A DNA stretch of 64,000 bases, from contig NZ_CP033073.1 in NCBI RefSeq assembly GCF_003675325.1, positions 6,944,001-7,008,000 on the forward strand, given 5' to 3'. Numbering within the stretch: the stretch's first letter is position 1; the number at the start of each line of letters is the position of its first letter. Below are positions 49,959 to 59,020 of the stretch, one piece after another. Source of the stretch: Streptomyces dangxiongensis (GTDB taxonomy: Bacteria > Actinomycetota > Actinomycetes > Streptomycetales > Streptomycetaceae). The position numbers were made by a program, and so were the translations under genes. Under the pieces are notes generated by a model, which was not told the origin of the DNA, ran no database searches, and saw only the letters and a program-made list of their open reading frames with translations.

Positions 49959-50699
49959 TCAGATTCCCGACCGCTCCTGCCACAACGCCGCGAGCGACGG
50001 GTCGCCGGTCACCTGCGGCACCTCCCTGCGGTTCCACAGGGCCAGATACAACTGGTCGGCAGGGCCCGCGAGTTCGGCCTCGGCCGCACCGTCCGCCGAG
50101 CGCACGCACACCGGTGGCTCGGCCGTGAGCCGCAGGGTCCACACCGCGTCCGCCCCCGCGTCCACCGCCCGCACCCGCAGCACGCGCGGCTCCTCGCTGC
50201 GCAGACGGCTGCGGGAGCGGGCGTGGAAGCCGCTCAGCAGCTCGTCGATGCCGTCCACCGCGAAGTCGGTCGCGATCGGGGACGGCGTACCCCCGCGGGC
50301 CGACTCCGCGTCGTACCGGTGCACGGTCGTCTCGTGCGCCTGCCGGCGGGCCCAGAACGCCAACGGTGACGGACTGGGCAGCGGCAGGAACGTCCAGCAC
50401 TCGGTGCCGGCGGGCGCGGCGGTCAGGGTGTCCAGCAGCAGGCGGTGGCTCTCCCGGTACCAGGCCACCAGCTCGGCGCCGTCCAGCTCCGGCGGCTCCC
50501 CGGGTGGCCTGCCCTCGGTGTGCCCGTCGGCGACGATGCCGGCGGCCCACCGGTGCACCACACCGGTGTGCCGCAGCAGATCACGCACCTGCCACTCCGG
50601 GCACGTCGGCACCTTGGCGTCGGTCCCCGCCGCCCCGGCCGCCGCGGCCAGCAGCCGGCCCTCACGGTGCAGGGTCTCGAGATACTCAGCAGTCTCCAT
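49959..50699 (-). CDS. Maleylpyruvate isomerase (MDMPI) family mycothiol-dependent protein
   Basis: 246 residues. The N-terminal DinB-like MDMPI four-helix domain has TCPEWQVRDLLRHTGVVHRW (about 36-55, metal His) and WARRQAHETTVHRYDAESAR (about 119-138, second metal His pair). A C-terminal MDMPI_C domain has TLRLTAEPPVCVRSADGAAE and ADQLYLALWNR. Such enzymes use mycothiol as cofactor and zinc; substrate here unknown. ATG 50699 (METAEYLETLHREGR). The frame is open for about 860 bases upstream but is unsupported there. Confidence 0.88.
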   Translation of the reverse strand: METAEYLETLHREGRLLAAAAGAAGTDAKVPTCPEWQVRDLLRHTGVVHRWAAGIVADGHTEGRPPGEPPELDGAELVAWYRESHRLLLDTLTAAPAGTECWTFLPLPSPSPLAFWARRQAHETTVHRYDAESARGGTPSPIATDFAVDGIDELLSGFHARSRSRLRSEEPRVLRVRAVDAGADAVWTLRLTAEPPVCVRSADGAAEAELAGPADQLYLALWNRREVPQVTGDPSLAALWQERSGI

Positions 50700-50919
50700 G
50701 GGGCCGAGTGTGCCGGATGGACTGAACCGCAACGAGGCCGGGGTACACGTGTGTTGGGGGCAGCGGGGCGCCGCGGCGTGCCCGGGGCGATCCCGGTCCG
50801 GGGCAGTCGCGTTCGGGATGCGGACACGTGTGCGGGTTTTGAACCGCGCTGTGGATACAGGTCGGTTAATGCTTGCGCACGACCTGGTTGCGGGCGGGTG
50901 AGCGCGCCATGATGGGCCC

Positions 50920-51315
50920 ATGACGTTGGCCTTCCGCGCGCTCGCGCAACTGGCGACCTGGCCGGACCTGAGACCGGCCGTCCCGAGCTGCGGGCTCGGG
51001 CAGGCGGTGTGTTCGACACGGGGCGAGATCGCCCACTTCCACTCCGAGCGCGACGTCGACCTACGGCTCACCGACCGGGCCATCCGGCGGTTCGCCAAGG
51101 ACCTCAGGGGGTCGGGGCCGATCAGGATCGTGCCCGGCTCGCAGTGGGTGACCCTGCGGCTCGACGCCGCCAGCGACGTCGATCTGCTGCTGACCCTGGT
51201 GAGCGTGGCCCTCCAGGCGGAGCTGACCTGGCCCGACCCGGCCGACCGGCCGCTGATCGGCTGCAACGACCAGCGGGGCGCCGGGTTCGTGAGCGCCGAC
51301 CACGGCGCCTTCTGA
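50920..51315 (+). CDS. DUF5519 / luciferase family protein
   Basis: 131 residues, a small domain seen in actinobacteria under DUF5519, loosely named luciferase family. Blocks: GEIAHFHSERDVDLRLTDRA (about 35-54, His and acidic residues), GSQWVTLRLDAASDVDLLLT and VALQAELTWPDP. No function assigned; the HFHSERDVDLRLT pattern could be a metal or ligand site. ATG 50920. Neighbours are unrelated by direction. Confidence 0.75.
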   Translation: MTLAFRALAQLATWPDLRPAVPSCGLGQAVCSTRGEIAHFHSERDVDLRLTDRAIRRFAKDLRGSGPIRIVPGSQWVTLRLDAASDVDLLLTLVSVALQAELTWPDPADRPLIGCNDQRGAGFVSADHGAF

Positions 51316-51385
51316 GGCGAACCCCGGCTGCCGGGCCGGAGTCGGCGGTGTTCCGGCGGGCCCGTCCCGGCGGCGCGCACCGGTC

Positions 51386-52168
51386 TCACACCGTCAGCAC
51401 GCGGATGCCCGCCTCCTCGAACCGCCGTACCGTCTCCGCCGGCACCGCCGCGTCCGTCACCAGGGTGTCCACCAGCTCCGCCCCGCAGATCCGGGCGAAC
51501 GCCCGGCGCCCCAGCTTGCTGGAGTCCGCGGCGACCACCACCCGCTCGGCGCGCTCGCACAGCAGCCGGTTGATCGCCGCCTCCGCCTCGTCGTGCGCCG
51601 CCGCGCCGTGCGTGACATCGAAGCCGACGACTCCCAGCACCGCAACGTCGAGCGTGATCTGGCCCAGCACCCCGTCCGCCAGCGGGCCGATGAGTTCGTA
51701 CGACTGGGCGCGTGCCACCCCACCCGTCACCACGATCTTGAACTGGGGTCGTACGGCCAGCTCGTTGGCGATGTTGAGCGCGTTGGTGACGACGGTCAGC
51801 GCCGGCGAGCCGGTACCCAGGTCGCCGCGGACGGCCAGCGCGCGGGCCACCTCCGTGGTGGTCGTGCCGCCGGTCAGCCCCACCGCCTCGCCCGGCGCCG
51901 CGACGAGTCCGGCCACCGCCTTGGCGATGCGCTGCTTCTCGGAGGCGCGGCGGGCCGTCTTGTAGCGCAGCGGCAGTTCGTACGACACCCCGTGCACCAC
52001 CGCTCCGCCCCGGGTGCGGACCAGCATCTGCTGCTCGGCGAGCTGGTCGAGGTCGCGGCGGATCGTGGCCGCCGACACCGCCAGTTCGGCCGCCGCCTCC
52101 TCGACCTCCAGCCGGCCGCGTTCGACGAGCAGTTCCAGCAGCGCCTTCCAGCGGGCGTCCCGGGACAT
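51386..52168 (-). CDS. DeoR/GlpR family transcriptional regulator
   Basis: 260 residues. HTH LVERGRLEVEEAAAELAVSA followed by ATIRRDLDQLAEQQMLVRTR (about 13-52), the DeoR signature. The sugar-phosphate sensor (DeoRC) follows with VGLTGGTTTTEVARAL, TVVTNALNIANEL and VVVAADSSKLGRRAFA. It is divergent from SIS and aldolase genes and so resembles AgaR-type repressors of amino-sugar or galactitol pathways. ATG 52168. Inverted repeats in the 134-bp gap are likely operators. Confidence 0.93.
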   Translation of the reverse strand: MSRDARWKALLELLVERGRLEVEEAAAELAVSAATIRRDLDQLAEQQMLVRTRGGAVVHGVSYELPLRYKTARRASEKQRIAKAVAGLVAAPGEAVGLTGGTTTTEVARALAVRGDLGTGSPALTVVTNALNIANELAVRPQFKIVVTGGVARAQSYELIGPLADGVLGQITLDVAVLGVVGFDVTHGAAAHDEAEAAINRLLCERAERVVVAADSSKLGRRAFARICGAELVDTLVTDAAVPAETVRRFEEAGIRVLTV

Positions 52169-52230
52169 CCGCAGCCTCCGTTCCCTGACCGTCTTGGATC
52201 TCCCGGCGACCCTAGCGCACCCGGCATCGC

Positions 52231-52283
52231 GCTCGAATGCTTGATTGTGCTCGAAAGATCGCTATATCTTGCAGAAACAATCA
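52231..52283. promoter_or_regulatory. Nested inverted repeats between deoR and SIS genes
   Basis: TGATTGT (52242-52248) pairs with ACAATCA (52277-52283). Inside, AAGAT (52255-52259) pairs with ATCTT (52266-52270). GCTCGAA occurs twice (52231 and 52249). The area is AT-rich, and GGGGAGGG follows as the ribosome site. Confidence 0.7.
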
Positions 52284-52302
52284 GCTAGGGGAGGGTGTGG
52301 GC

Positions 52303-53184
52303 ATGACCCATGTCGAGAACGAGCTGAAGAGCCAGCCGGAGTGCTGGATACGGGCGGCCGAGCAGGCGGGACGCCACCGGGGCGCGCTGCCGGAGCCGGG
52401 GGAACGGGTCGCCGTCGTCGGGTGCGGGACCTCGTACTTCATGGCCCAGGCCGTCGCCGCTCTGCGCGAGGGCGCGGGGCAGGGGGAGACCGACGCGTTC
52501 GCCGCTTCCGAGTTCCCGTCCGGGCGGTCGTACGACCGGGTCCTCGCCCTCACCCGCTCCGGCACCACCACCGAAGTACTGGACGTGCTGGCGAAGTTGA
52601 GCGGACGGACACGCACCACCGCCGTCACCGCCGATCCGGACAGCCCGGTCGTGTCGACCGCCGACGATCTCCTGGTGCTCGACTTCGCCGACGAGCGCTC
52701 CGTCGTCCAGACCCGGTTCGCCACCACCGCGCTCACGCTCCTGCGCGCCCACCTCGGGCTGCACACCGACGCCGTCGTCGCCGACGCGCGCACCGCCCTC
52801 ACCACCGCGCTGCCCCACGCACTCGTGGACCGCGCCCAGTTCACCTTCCTCGGGCGCGGCTGGACCGTCGGACTCGCCAACGAGGCCGCGCTGAAGCTGC
52901 GCGAGGCCTCCCTCGCCTGGACGGAGGCCTACCCGGCGATGGAGTACCGGCACGGCCCTATCAGCGTCACCACCGACGGCACGGCCACCTGGATGCTCGG
53001 TACGGCACCCGCAGGCCTGGCCGAACAGGTACGCGCCACCGGGGCGTTGTGGATCGAGGGCGGACTCGACCCGCTCGCCGAACTCGTCCGCGTACAGCGG
53101 CTCGCGGTGGCCGTCGCCGCCGCCCGGGGCCTGGACCCCGACCGGCCGCGCCATCTGACCCGCTCGGTGATCCTCGCCTCCTGA
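52303..53184 (+). CDS. SIS domain sugar isomerase/deaminase (AgaS-like)
   Basis: 293 residues with two SIS folds. First: VAVVGCGTSYFMAQAVAALR and LALTRSGTTTEVLDVLAKLS (phosphosugar Ser/Thr loops). Second: FTFLGRGWTVGLANEAALKL and TEAYPAMEYRHGPISVTTDG (catalytic Glu/His-type region). It resembles AgaS and GlmS isomerase domains, which convert amino-sugar phosphates to ketose phosphates. ATG 52303 after GGGGAGGG. Followed 32 bases later by a class II aldolase, and divergent from DeoR. Confidence 0.9.
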   Translation: MTHVENELKSQPECWIRAAEQAGRHRGALPEPGERVAVVGCGTSYFMAQAVAALREGAGQGETDAFAASEFPSGRSYDRVLALTRSGTTTEVLDVLAKLSGRTRTTAVTADPDSPVVSTADDLLVLDFADERSVVQTRFATTALTLLRAHLGLHTDAVVADARTALTTALPHALVDRAQFTFLGRGWTVGLANEAALKLREASLAWTEAYPAMEYRHGPISVTTDGTATWMLGTAPAGLAEQVRATGALWIEGGLDPLAELVRVQRLAVAVAAARGLDPDRPRHLTRSVILAS

Positions 53185-53216
53185 ACCCACCGGCCCCGTC
53201 CCGGAAGGACACGCAC

Positions 53217-54134
53217 GTGCCCCTCGCATCCACGGGCGAGCTGGTCACCCGCGCCGCCGCGGCCCGGTCCGCCGTCCCCGCGTTCAACGTCATCACCCTC
53301 GAACACGTCGAGGCCGTCATCGCCGGCGCCGAGTCCACCGGCGCCCCGGTCGTCCTCCAGGTCAGCGAGAACGCCGTCAGGTTCCGCTACGGACGGCTGC
53401 TGCCGCTGGCCCGCGCCGCCGTCGCCGCCGCCGAACGTGCCGCTGTACCCGTCGCGTTGCACCTGGACCATGTGCAGAGCGACGAGCTGCTGCGGCAGGC
53501 GCCCGGTGCCGGGTTCTCCTCGGTCATGTACGACGCGGCCCGTCTGCCGTACGCCGAGAACCTCGCCGTGACCCGGGCCGCCGCCGACTGGGCGCACGGT
53601 CACGGACTGTGGATCGAGGCCGAGTTGGGTCAGATAGGGGGAAAGGACGGCCGGCCCGCGCTCGACGCCCATGCGCCCGGCGCCCGCACCGACCCCGACC
53701 AGGCACGGGACTTCGTCGGCGGCACCGGTGTCGACGCGCTGGCGGTCGCCATCGGCAGCACGCACGCGATGACCACCCGCACCGCGGCCCTCGACCACGC
53801 CCTGCTCAGGCACCTCTCGGCGGCGCTCGCCGTGCCGCTCGTCCTGCACGGTTCCTCCGGCGTGCCGGACGAGGGGCTGGTCGCGGCGGTCGGGGACGGC
53901 ATCACCAAGGTCAACGTCGGTACCGCCCTCAACATCGCCATGACCGGGGCGGTCCGCACGTACCTCGCGGCCCGTCCCGAGGCCGTCGACTCCCGCGAGT
54001 ACCTCGGCGTCGGCCGGGAGGCGATGGCCCGCGAGGTCGCCCGGATCATCGGCGTCCTGGGCCGCACCCCCACCGGGCCGCCCGCCCCCCGGCCCTCCAT
54101 CCCGACGTCGTGCCCGCGGCACCCCCGGACCTGA
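53217..54134 (+). CDS. Class II fructose/tagatose-bisphosphate aldolase family protein
   Basis: 305-residue zinc-dependent TIM-barrel aldolase. Features: VPAFNVITLEHVEAVIAGAE, VALHLDHVQSDEL (zinc His and catalytic Asp, about 80-92), SVMYDAA, WIEAELGQIGGKDG (Glu), AIGSTHAM (zinc His), LVLHGSSGVPDEG (zinc His) and TKVNVGTALNIAMT (phosphate binding). GatY/KbaY/AgaY enzymes of this type cleave tagatose 1,6-bisphosphate. Joined to AgaS-like and DeoR genes, a galactosamine- or tagatose-type pathway is likely; the needed kinase is not nearby. GTG 53217 after GGAAGGA. The tail beyond about 285 is Pro-rich and unconserved. Confidence 0.9.
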   Translation: MPLASTGELVTRAAAARSAVPAFNVITLEHVEAVIAGAESTGAPVVLQVSENAVRFRYGRLLPLARAAVAAAERAAVPVALHLDHVQSDELLRQAPGAGFSSVMYDAARLPYAENLAVTRAAADWAHGHGLWIEAELGQIGGKDGRPALDAHAPGARTDPDQARDFVGGTGVDALAVAIGSTHAMTTRTAALDHALLRHLSAALAVPLVLHGSSGVPDEGLVAAVGDGITKVNVGTALNIAMTGAVRTYLAARPEAVDSREYLGVGREAMAREVARIIGVLGRTPTGPPAPRPSIPTSCPRHPRT

Positions 54135-54206
54135 CCCCGGACCCCACGCACGGCAGCGTCCGCCGGCAACGTCACCGAGGGGCCTCGTCCGAGCCGGGGG
54201 CGGAGG

Positions 54207-55352
54207 CTAGCTCTTCCTGACGGCCCTCAGTACGACGAACTTCGGGTCGCTCGCGACCAGCTCCGCGTTCCCGAACAGCCGTTTCAGCTTCACGTGGTAG
54301 CCGAGGTGGCGGTTGCCGACCACCCACAGTTCGCCGCCCGGCCGCAGCGCGCGCTTCGCCCCGGTGAACATCCGCCACGCCGTCGCGTCCGTCGTCGCCT
54401 GGTGGGAGTGGAACGGCGGGTTGTTCAGGACCAGGTCCACACTGCCGGGCGCCACCCCGGCCAGCCCGTCCCCGACCCGGAACTCGGCATGCCCGGGCAC
54501 CCCGTTCGCCTTGTACGTCGCCTCCGCCGAGGCCACCGCCTGGAACGACTCGTCCACGAACAGCACTTCGGCCGCCGGATCGGCCAGCGCCACCGCCGTG
54601 CCCACCACGCCGTTGCCACAGCCCAGGTCCACCACGCGGCCCGCGCCCGGGCCGGGCAGGTGCTGGAGGAGGAAACGGGTGCCGATGTCCAGCCGGTCGG
54701 CGCAGAAGACGCCCGCGTGATTGACGACCGTGCGCCCCGACACGGCGCCGACACCGTCCGGCAGCGCGTAGCTGTACGGCCACGGGTTCGTGGGCCGCTC
54801 CCGCGCCGGGTCCGGGGTGCAGAAGATCAGCCGGGCCTTCTGCCGCGCCAGTGACGTCCGGGTCGGCCCGACGATCCGTTCGAACAGCTCCAGGGTCGAG
54901 GTGTGGATCTCCTTCACCATCCCGGCGCCGACGACGACGGTACCCGCGTGCAGGCCGGGCGCCAGCCGCGACAACTGGTCCTCCAGCAGCGCCAGGCTCT
55001 TCGGCACCCGCACCAGCAGCACGTCCACCCGCTCCGGCGGCGGGTCCTGCGTGGTGAGCAACCGGACGGCACCCGGCTCGACACCGGCCCGCGCCAGGTT
55101 CGACCGGGTCGCCTCCTGGCTCAGGAAGGAATCGGTGATCTGCACCGGCCGGTGCGCGGCCAGCGCCGTGACCAGTGCGCCCCAGCGGTCCCCGACCACC
55201 ACGACCGTGTCCGAGAGCGGCACCTTCTCCTCGGCCAGATGGCGCAGCAGGTACGCGTCGGAGGCGTCCCAGGCGCGCAGCCGGTCGCGGGGATCCTCGG
55301 GGAAGCGGGTCAGCCCGACCTCGCCCCACGGTGTCGTCATAGGGTCGCTCAT
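54207..55352 (-). CDS. Class I SAM-dependent methyltransferase, RlmG/RsmC-like
   Basis: 381 residues in two tandem Rossmann-like domains as in RsmC/RlmG, guanine-N2 methyltransferases of rRNA. The N-terminal domain is degenerate. The C-terminal one has GRVVDLGCGNGVVGTAVALA (SAM site, about 237-256), VLFVDESFQAVASAEATYKA and the catalytic VDLVLNNPPFHSHQ (NPPF, about 300-313). Probably modifies 23S or 16S rRNA. ATG 55352; ATG 55340 also possible. Confidence 0.88.
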   Translation of the reverse strand: MSDPMTTPWGEVGLTRFPEDPRDRLRAWDASDAYLLRHLAEEKVPLSDTVVVVGDRWGALVTALAAHRPVQITDSFLSQEATRSNLARAGVEPGAVRLLTTQDPPPERVDVLLVRVPKSLALLEDQLSRLAPGLHAGTVVVGAGMVKEIHTSTLELFERIVGPTRTSLARQKARLIFCTPDPARERPTNPWPYSYALPDGVGAVSGRTVVNHAGVFCADRLDIGTRFLLQHLPGPGAGRVVDLGCGNGVVGTAVALADPAAEVLFVDESFQAVASAEATYKANGVPGHAEFRVGDGLAGVAPGSVDLVLNNPPFHSHQATTDATAWRMFTGAKRALRPGGELWVVGNRHLGYHVKLKRLFGNAELVASDPKFVVLRAVRKS

Positions 55353-55419
55353 CGTGCGTCCAGGCTATCCGAGCCGCAGCTCAGGGATGGTGGGGCGGAC
55401 CTGCGGCAGTATGGAGCCC

Positions 55420-56070
55420 ATGGACGTGGAACTGTTCCCCCGGGAGCGCGCGGAGGTCGCCGCGGGCGCCGTGCACGTCCCGGACTGGCTGGACGAGGCG
55501 CGGCAGCGCGACCTGCTCGCCGCCTGCCGGGAGTGGGCGCGGCCCCCGGCCGGACTGCGCACGGTCCGCACCCCGGGCGGCGGCACGATGACCGCGCGCC
55601 AGGTCTGCCTCGGCTGGCACTGGTACCCGTACGCCTACACCCGCACGGTCGTCGACGGCGACGGCACACCCGTGAAGCCGTTCCCGGACTGGCTCGGCGA
55701 GCTGGGCCGCCGTGCGGTGGCCGACACCCTCGGCCCGGACGCCGTCCCGGACGCCCCGTACGACATCGCACTGATCAACTTCTACGACGGCGACGCCCGG
55801 ATGGGCATGCACCGTGACAGCGACGAGAAGTCGGACGCGCCGGTGGTCTCCCTGAGCCTCGGCGACAGCTGCGTCTTTCGCTTCGGCAACACACGGACGC
55901 GCGCGAAGCCGTACACCGACGTCGACCTGCGCAGCGGTGACCTGTTCGTCTTCGGCGGCCCGTCCCGGCTCGCCTACCACGGCGTGCCGCGCCTCCAGCC
56001 GGGCACGGCACCGGGCCCACTGGACCTCACCGGCCGGCTGAACATCACCTTGCGGGTGAGTGGCCTCTAG
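55420..56070 (+). CDS. alkB: AlkB-type alpha-ketoglutarate-dependent dioxygenase
   Basis: 216-residue Fe(II)/2-oxoglutarate dioxygenase that removes alkyl groups from DNA or RNA bases. Iron ligands: MGMHRDSDEKSD (HxD, about 129-131) and RLAYHGVPRL (His, about 189). 2-oxoglutarate Arg lies in GRLNITLR. The nucleotide lid contains RQVCLGWHWYPYAYTR. ATG 55420 gives the usual N-terminus MDVELFPRERAEV; ATG 55411 is also in frame. Divergent from the rRNA methyltransferase gene, 67 bases away. Confidence 0.92.
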   Translation: MDVELFPRERAEVAAGAVHVPDWLDEARQRDLLAACREWARPPAGLRTVRTPGGGTMTARQVCLGWHWYPYAYTRTVVDGDGTPVKPFPDWLGELGRRAVADTLGPDAVPDAPYDIALINFYDGDARMGMHRDSDEKSDAPVVSLSLGDSCVFRFGNTRTRAKPYTDVDLRSGDLFVFGGPSRLAYHGVPRLQPGTAPGPLDLTGRLNITLRVSGL

Positions 56071-56143
56071 GCGGCGTCGTCGGACTCGACCCGGCCGGCA
56101 GGCACAAACCACCCCGGCTGCGGATCATGGGAGACTCACCCCT

Positions 56144-57391
56144 ATGAGCGGCGAGGCGGATCCCCGGGCGGCGGGGGAGAGGACCACCACGAGGGCGCGG
56201 CTGGACCGGGGGCGCGGTGCGCTCGGACCCGCGCTGGAGCTGGTGCACACCGGGCGCGCCCCCACCCGGGCCGTGCTCACCGCCGAACTCGGTGTCACCC
56301 GGGCGACGGCCGGCGCGGTGGCCGCCGAGCTGGAGGCGCTCGGCCTGATCCGGGTGGACGCCCGGCCCGGCTCGGCGGCCGGCTCCCAGGGCCGCCCCTC
56401 GCACCGGCTGGAGGTCGCCGAGGACGGCCCGGTGGCCCTCGCGGCGCAGATCCACGCCGACGGCTTCCGGGCCGCGCTGGTCGGTCTCGGCGGACGGATC
56501 GTGGCGACCGCGCCCGGCTGCGAGACCGTCGAGGCCGACCCGGCCAAGGTGCTCGGCTCCGTGGTCGAGGCGGGCGCGGAGCTGCTGCGCACGACCGGCC
56601 GGCGCTGCGTCGGCGCCGGACTCGCCGTACCGTCGGCCGTCGCCGAACCCGGCGGCCTGGCGCTCAACCCCCTGCACCTGGCCTGGCCCGTCGGCGCCCC
56701 CGTCACGCGGACCTTCGCCGAGTGCGTACGCGCCGCCGGCATCTCCGGGCCCGCGTTCGCGGCCAACGACGTCAACCTCGCCGCGCTCGCCGAACACCGG
56801 CACGGCGCCGGCCGGGGCGCACGGGATCTGCTGTGCGTGGCCACCGGACACCGGGGCGTGGGCGGCGCGCTCGTCCTCGACGGCCGCCTGCACACCGGCA
56901 GTTCAGGGCTCGCCCTGGAGGTCGGCCACCTCACCGTCAACCCCGAGGGCCGCCCCTGCCACTGCGGCAGCCGCGGCTGCCTCGACGTCGAGGCCGACCC
57001 GCTGGCCCTGCTCGTGGAGGCCGGCCGCGAACCCGGCCCCGAGGTGTCGCTGCTCCAGCAGGCCAACGACCTGCTGCGCACGCGGTACGACGACAAGGCC
57101 GTCCGCACGGCCGCCGAAGCCCTCATCGACCGTCTCGGCCTCGGCCTCGCCGGCCTGGTGAACATCCTCAACCCCGACCGCATCATCCTCGGCGGCCTGC
57201 ACCGCACCCTCCTGGACGCGGACCCCGCCCGGCTCCGCGCCGTGGTCGCCGACCGCAGCCTGTGGGGCCAGAGCGGCGGCGTCCCCATCCTCCCGTGCAC
57301 CCTGGACCACAACAGCCTGGTCGGCGCCGCCGAACTGGCCTGGCAGCCGGTCCTGGACGATCCGTTGGGTGGGCTTGCGGCGGGTGCCTAG
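56144..57391 (+). CDS. ROK family transcriptional regulator
   Basis: 415 residues. An N-terminal winged helix (LVHTGRAPTRAVLTAELGVT followed by RATAGAVAAELEALGLI, about 28-66) is joined to a ROK sugar-binding/kinase-like domain (about 85-400) with the zinc motif CHCGSRGCLDVE and FAANDVNLAALAEHRH. NagC/XylR-type repressors share this. The DxGGT ATP loop is not intact, fitting a regulator rather than a kinase. ATG 56144. Regulated genes are not evident; it stands alone here. Confidence 0.9.
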   Translation: MSGEADPRAAGERTTTRARLDRGRGALGPALELVHTGRAPTRAVLTAELGVTRATAGAVAAELEALGLIRVDARPGSAAGSQGRPSHRLEVAEDGPVALAAQIHADGFRAALVGLGGRIVATAPGCETVEADPAKVLGSVVEAGAELLRTTGRRCVGAGLAVPSAVAEPGGLALNPLHLAWPVGAPVTRTFAECVRAAGISGPAFAANDVNLAALAEHRHGAGRGARDLLCVATGHRGVGGALVLDGRLHTGSSGLALEVGHLTVNPEGRPCHCGSRGCLDVEADPLALLVEAGREPGPEVSLLQQANDLLRTRYDDKAVRTAAEALIDRLGLGLAGLVNILNPDRIILGGLHRTLLDADPARLRAVVADRSLWGQSGGVPILPCTLDHNSLVGAAELAWQPVLDDPLGGLAAGA

Positions 57392-57489
57392 ACGCCCCGC
57401 TGGGTGCGCTGGCCGCGGGTGCCCGGGCGACGACGGGTCGGTGCTTCCGGGTATCGAAGCCGCCGGGCTCCGGTGCTTACGGACGTTCC

Positions 57490-58413
57490 CTACTCCTGGG
57501 CCGGTGGCCAGTCGGCGGCGAAGGCCCGCGCCGGATGCTCCGTGAGCATGCGGTCCACCAGGTCCGCGCCCACCGCCTCCGTCAGCCGCGTGCGCACCCG
57601 GCGCAGCAGGTAGGGCATCCCGGGCCCGCCGTCCACCGAGCGTGCCCCGGCGGTCACCGTGTCCCCGCCGAGCAGCAGCCGGTCCCCGAACCCGGCCTCC
57701 GCCAGGGCCCGTACGGCCTCCGGCATCCGCCAGTCGGTGGCGTGGTGGGCGAGGGACGGCCCGTCGAACGCCAGCCAGCAGCCCGACATGGCCGCCTGCC
57801 GGTGCACCACCGGGTCGGGGGCGCGGTTCAGATGACCCAGGACCACCCGCTCCCCGGGCACCCCCAACTCACCGCACAGCAGGTCGAGTACGTCCAGCGC
57901 GCCGGTGCCCTGCTCCAGGTGTACGGCGACGGGCGCACCGGTGGCGTGGTGCGCCTCGGCCGCCGCCGTCATGGTCCAGCGGGCGTGCGCGTCCAGTGCG
58001 TGGAAGCCGCCGGCCACCTTGATGAGACCGGCGCGTACCCCGGTCGTCCCGATGCCCTCGGTGAGTTCGGAGACGAACAGCGCGGCCAGCCGGCCACCGC
58101 GCAGCCGGGCGAGTGACTCCGCGTCGTAGTGCGCCGCTCGGTGCAGACCCGTCGCGCAGACCAGACGCACCCCGGTCGTCCGGGACAGCGCCGGCAGATC
58201 CGCCGCACGCCGGCCCATGCCGTACGGCGTCCACTGCACGACGGCCGCGCCACCCGCCGCGCGGAAGGCCGCCAACTCGGCCCGCGCGGCGGAGAGGTCG
58301 TCCAGTTCCTGTCCCGGCAGCCGCGGGCTGCGCAGGAAGAGGTGGTCGTGCGCGTCGCACACGCCCAGCTCCGCGCCCGGGATGTCGCCGAGGACCGTAC
58401 GGACGTGGCTCAC
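57490..58413 (-). CDS. Phosphotriesterase-like amidohydrolase
   Basis: 307-residue TIM-barrel metal hydrolase with all ligands of the phosphotriesterase family: CDAHDHLF (HxH, about 21-26), AGLIKVAGG (carboxylated Lys, about 122), PVAVHLEQG (His, about 152), VLGHLNRAPD (His) and LLLGGDT (Asp, about 255). Related enzymes act as lactonases or phosphotriesterases; substrate unknown. GTG 58413 overlaps the stop of the DUF4865 gene as GTGA. Last gene of the TetR-cupin-DUF4865 operon. Confidence 0.88.
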   Translation of the reverse strand: MSHVRTVLGDIPGAELGVCDAHDHLFLRSPRLPGQELDDLSAARAELAAFRAAGGAAVVQWTPYGMGRRAADLPALSRTTGVRLVCATGLHRAAHYDAESLARLRGGRLAALFVSELTEGIGTTGVRAGLIKVAGGFHALDAHARWTMTAAAEAHHATGAPVAVHLEQGTGALDVLDLLCGELGVPGERVVLGHLNRAPDPVVHRQAAMSGCWLAFDGPSLAHHATDWRMPEAVRALAEAGFGDRLLLGGDTVTAGARSVDGGPGMPYLLRRVRTRLTEAVGADLVDRMLTEHPARAFAADWPPAQE

Positions 58414-58988
58414 CACTGCCGTCCGCGCGGGAGCCGGTCCAGGCCCGGGGCGGACAGATGCAGCACCTCGAAGACATCCCCGTCGGCCTTCGCGGTGGCG
58501 TGCTCCCAGAGGGAGAAGTGCACCAGCTCCCAGCGGTCCGGGTCCACGGCCGTCGCGGCGAGTACGGCGCCGTCCTCGGCGGCCAGCCGTTCCGCCCCGG
58601 CCACCGCGTCCTCCATCAGCGCTGTCAACTCCGCACCCTCGGGCACCGGTTGCCGCCGACGCACGGCGAACGCGGCGCGTTCGGCCGTACCTTCGGCGTG
58701 GGCGAGGCCGGTCCACCGCCGCACCGCGGGCCGCCCGAAGTCGTCGACGAGTCCCTGGAAGGGGCCGCCCCACAGGAAGCGGTTCATGCCGTCGACCGTG
58801 TTCCAGAGGTAGAACGGCGCGTACTGGTTCACCGGCGAGCCGTGCGCGCCGCGTTCACGTATCAGGTACGCCTTGAGGCCGAGCCCCTCCCAGTCGTCCA
58901 GCAGATGGCCCACGCGGGCGACCCGGGCACGGATGACGCCCATGTCGTAGTCGGCGGGCAGGGACAACTCGTACTGCATTGCGTGCAT
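58410..58988 (-). CDS. DUF4865 family protein
   Basis: 192 residues, DUF4865 family, of unknown function. N-terminus MHAMQYELSLPADYDMGVIR with GLGLKAYLIRERG, then VNQYAPFYLWNTVDGMNRFL and GGPFQGLVDDFGRPAVRRWT. The layout (two repeated ferredoxin-like halves, aromatic-rich pocket) suggests a small ligand-binding or heme-oxygenase-like dimeric alpha/beta barrel, which is only an inference. ATG 58988 behind GGAGGAGG. It is translationally coupled to the phosphotriesterase-like gene. Confidence 0.85.
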   Translation of the reverse strand: MHAMQYELSLPADYDMGVIRARVARVGHLLDDWEGLGLKAYLIRERGAHGSPVNQYAPFYLWNTVDGMNRFLWGGPFQGLVDDFGRPAVRRWTGLAHAEGTAERAAFAVRRRQPVPEGAELTALMEDAVAGAERLAAEDGAVLAATAVDPDRWELVHFSLWEHATAKADGDVFEVLHLSAPGLDRLPRGRQW

Positions 58989-59020
58989 GAGGTGGTCCTC
59001 CTCCGTCGGGGCGGGCATGC

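Noticed and set aside
51009..51965. Plus-strand ORF across the DUF5519 and DeoR genes
   Set aside because: Shadow frame of both real genes, with Arg/Ser/Thr-rich sequence and no motif.
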